Shown: positions 34,662-36,510 of the stretch, piece by piece
Layout of the letters: each line of letters starts with the position of its first letter
Position numbering within the stretch: position 1 is the stretch's first letter
Source: Tsukamurella sp. M9C
Lineage (GTDB): Bacteria; Actinomycetota; Actinomycetes; Mycobacteriales; Mycobacteriaceae
Length of the DNA: 36,510 nucleotides
Assembly: GCF_020169415.1 (NCBI RefSeq)
Contig: NZ_JAIULG010000052.1
Location: 1 to 36,510 of the forward strand
Direction of reading: 5' to 3'
Program-made: the position numbers and the translations under genes
Notes under the pieces: generated by a model
Databases searched by the model: none
What the model was told of the DNA's origin: nothing
The model's input: the letters and a program-made list of their open reading frames with translations, nothing else

Positions 34662-36332
34662 TCAGACCGCGGCGCCGAGCACCCCGTCGAGGGCCCGCGC
34701 CATGTCGGCCGCCTCGATCCGCATGAGCACGGCCTCGTCGACGCCGGCGAGGTCCACGCCGGAGTCGGCGAGCCGCAGCTCCCGCTCCTCCTCGGCCGCC
34801 TCGATGACGTTCCGTACGAAGCGGCCGTTCCCGAGGCGGTCCAGCCGGTCGGCGACGCCGGCGCAGCAGACCTCCAGCACTTCCGCGGCTTCGCCGGTGA
34901 GCAGCGCGTCGCGCGAGCGGGCCATCGCGGCGCCGATCTCGGCGAGCTCGCCGGGGCTGTAGCCGGGGAACCGGATGCGCCGCGCGAACCGCGAGGCCAG
35001 GCCCTCGTTCGAGCCCAGGAACCGGTCGATCTCGGCGTCGTAGCCCGCCACGATCACCACCAGCCGGTCGCGGTCGTTCTCCATCCGCGCCAGCAGCGTG
35101 TCGATCGCCTCCTGGCCGAAGGCATCGCCGCCGGTCAGGCCCTCCTGGACGAGCGTGTAGGCCTCGTCGATGAAGAGCACGCCGTCCAGCGCGGAGTCGA
35201 TCACCGCGGAGGTCTTCTGGGCGGTGGCGCCGAGGTACTGGCCCACCAGGTCGCGCCGGGAGCACTCGACCACGGTGTCGGTCGCCAGCAGCCCGAGCCC
35301 GCGGTACATCCGCGCGACGATGCGCGCCACCGTCGTCTTGCCCGTGCCGGGCGGGCCGGTGAAGGCGAGGTGCAGCGAGCGGCTCCCGCTCGACAGGCCG
35401 CGGTCGGCGCGCACCTTCGCCAGCTGCATCGTGGTGCGCAGGCGGGTGACCTGCTCCTTCACCTCGCGCAGCCCCACCTGCCGCTCCAACTCGTCGGCGG
35501 CCGCGGCCAGCAGCTCGTCGCCGGCGCCGGGCGCTTCCGCGGCAGGGCCGGGGGCCTCCGGCGCGTCGAGCACCAGGCGGTGGCCCGGGTCGCGCAGCGC
35601 CGCCTCCGCCGGCGGGTACGACGGTGCCGCCCGCTCCAGCAGCTCTCGGGCCCGGTCCTCGTCGCCCTGCTCGCGCAGCACGAGGGCGTGGCAGTAGCGG
35701 GCCGCAGCGGCGGCGCCGGGCACCGGCCCCTCGGCCGCGACCGTCAGCAGCCGGGCGGCCTCGGCGAACCGGCCGAGTTGCGCGGCCGCGGAGCCGGCGA
35801 CGGTGGCCGCCGCGGCCGAGAGCACGGTGTCGTCCCAGTCCGCGTGGCCGTCGAGCGCGGTCAGGGCGTCCGGCCACCGTCGGGACCGGGCGGCGACGAC
35901 CGCGCTCTGGTACCGCGCGATGGGGCACGACGCGGCGGCGTCGAGGACGCGCTCGGCCTCCTCGGGCGCACCGTCGGCGAGCAGGCGCGCGGCGTAGGCG
36001 ACGTGCGCGGTGGCGGCGTCGCGCAGCGGGTAGTCGACGTAGAGCCCGGTGGCGAACGTTCCGGTCAGCGCGCCCGGCGCGAGCCCGACGCGACGGGCGG
36101 CGGCGCCGAGCGACTCGGCGGTGCGGTGCAGTGCGGCGAGCACCTCGGCGGTGTTCTCCCCGGCGGCGGCGCGGCCCAGCCAGGCGTCGGCCATGCCCGG
36201 ATCGGCGGTGGTGGCGGCCTCGAAGGCGCGGCGCGCGAGCGCGGCGTCGCGCGGGACCGCCTCGAACTCGCCGATCCCGATCCCCAGCGACGCGATGCCC
36301 GCCTGGAACGCGCGGAGCGCAGATGTACCCAT
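34662..36332 (-). CDS. eccA: EccA-type AAA+ ATPase (CbxX/CfqX family)
   Basis: A 556-residue cytosolic ATPase with the two-part build of EccA proteins of type VII (ESX) secretion. The N-terminal TPR-like helical domain (about 1-265) contains AFEAATTADPGMADAWLGR and AAGENTAEVLAALHRT. The C-terminal CbxX-type AAA+ domain has Walker A FTGPPGTGKTT (Lys332), Walker B GVLFIDEAYTL (Asp389, Glu390) and VVIVAGYDAEIDRFL, then an arginine-containing SRFARRIRFPGYS segment. EccA3/EccA1 are of similar length (about 570-630). Start: ATG at 36332 behind a run of seven Gs; an upstream in-frame ATG at 36395 is less well placed. In ESX loci eccA is followed by eccB; here the next gene downstream is a convergent hot-dog gene, so no ESX partner follows it. 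Confidence 0.85.
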   Translation of the reverse strand: MGTSALRAFQAGIASLGIGIGEFEAVPRDAALARRAFEAATTADPGMADAWLGRAAAGENTAEVLAALHRTAESLGAAARRVGLAPGALTGTFATGLYVDYPLRDAATAHVAYAARLLADGAPEEAERVLDAAASCPIARYQSAVVAARSRRWPDALTALDGHADWDDTVLSAAAATVAGSAAAQLGRFAEAARLLTVAAEGPVPGAAAAARYCHALVLREQGDEDRARELLERAAPSYPPAEAALRDPGHRLVLDAPEAPGPAAEAPGAGDELLAAAADELERQVGLREVKEQVTRLRTTMQLAKVRADRGLSSGSRSLHLAFTGPPGTGKTTVARIVARMYRGLGLLATDTVVECSRRDLVGQYLGATAQKTSAVIDSALDGVLFIDEAYTLVQEGLTGGDAFGQEAIDTLLARMENDRDRLVVIVAGYDAEIDRFLGSNEGLASRFARRIRFPGYSPGELAEIGAAMARSRDALLTGEAAEVLEVCCAGVADRLDRLGNGRFVRNVIEAAEEERELRLADSGVDLAGVDEAVLMRIEAADMARALDGVLGAAV

Positions 36333-36439
36333 GTGGTCCCCCCGAACCCCGATGTTGCGATCACAGTAGCGGGGCGCGTCGCGCGGCGGGCGCATTCGGC
36401 CAACCCGCGGGCGGCGAGGGCGGTGGTGGGGCGCGGAGG

Positions 36440-36510
36440 TCAGCGGGCGAGGAGGGCGATCTCGCGGATCTCGGCGAGGTCCGGGCCGTACTCCGGGGAG
36501 GACCAGAACC
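36440..36510 (-). CDS. C-terminal end of an unidentified protein (5' part beyond window)
   Basis: The last 22 codons of a minus-strand frame, ending FWSSPEYGPDLAEIREIALLAR and a TGA at 36440-36442 (split as FWSSPEYGPDL and AEIREIALLAR). Every codon ends in G or C, which supports real coding sequence. Too short to classify; the SPEY...EIR pattern faintly recalls the end of small dimeric alpha/beta-barrel proteins (DUF1330-like), which is only a guess. It lies upstream of eccA in the same direction with a 107-base gap. Confidence 0.5.
   Translation of the reverse strand, partial: FWSSPEYGPDLAEIREIALLAR

Noticed and set aside
1-36510. CRISPR arrays, tRNA/rRNA genes, transposases, integrases, prophage or plasmid origins
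   Set aside because: I saw no regularly spaced repeats, tRNA-like cloverleaf sequence, mobile-element protein or origin-type repeat cluster anywhere in the window.

Overview
The window is very GC-rich DNA from a mycolic-acid-containing actinobacterium (order Mycobacteriales). The evidence is an MmpL3-type trehalose-monomycolate transporter, an LprG lipoprotein with its P55-like exporter, an EccA-type AAA+ ATPase, strong G/C preference at third codon positions and frequent GTG starts coupled to the preceding stop as GTGA. The gene order mmpL3 - NYN protein - trmB ... pckG matches the core mmpL3/Rv0207c/trmB...pckA block of mycobacteria. The genus cannot be fixed from this window; Tsukamurella, Gordonia, Dietzia or a relative would all fit.

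Layout. 1-3925 (minus): an envelope/tRNA operon, trmB - NYN protein - mmpL3, with mmpL3 running off the left edge. 3963-6322 (plus): the divergent pair lprG - P55-like MFS exporter. 6363-8501: two coupled, apparently degenerate GTPase-like proteins and a small EF-hand-like protein. 8548-18933: one 3461-residue nonribosomal peptide synthetase. 19027-20871: GTP-dependent PEP carboxykinase, closed by a strong hairpin. 20948-26667: a lipid or CoA-thioester catabolic locus, with an acyl-CoA ligase divergent from thiolase - two hot-dog hydratase subunits - SDR - a double TetR regulator. 26683-27681: a soluble DUF2156/LPG-synthase-C-like protein. 27725-31303: a LacI regulator divergent from a C45-type amidohydrolase and an MHS-type transporter, with a palindromic operator in the promoter. 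31304-31862: a gene-free, less GC-rich stretch with a hairpin plus T-run. 31863-36510: a Gly/Ala-rich secreted protein with APQG repeats, an FAD monooxygenase, a single hot-dog protein, EccA without visible ESX partners, and the C-terminus of one more gene.

The most unusual element is the NRPS. Its domain order reads C*-T / C-A-T-E / C-A-T / reductase. A degenerate starter condensation domain and a carrier domain without an adenylation domain are followed by two complete modules, an epimerase and a reductive release domain. The predicted product is a capped D-aa-aa aldehyde or alcohol. It stands as a single biosynthetic gene inside a core locus with no MbtH protein, PPTase or dedicated exporter in view, and a perfect 12-bp palindrome lies just upstream of its start.

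Functional links. MmpL3, LprG/P55 and possibly the small membrane proteins serve envelope lipid export. The thiolase cluster looks like a regulated beta-oxidation-type pathway for an unidentified acid. The LacI/C45/MHS unit looks like uptake and amide hydrolysis of a small substrate. All functions are inferred from motifs read by eye; no database search was possible.
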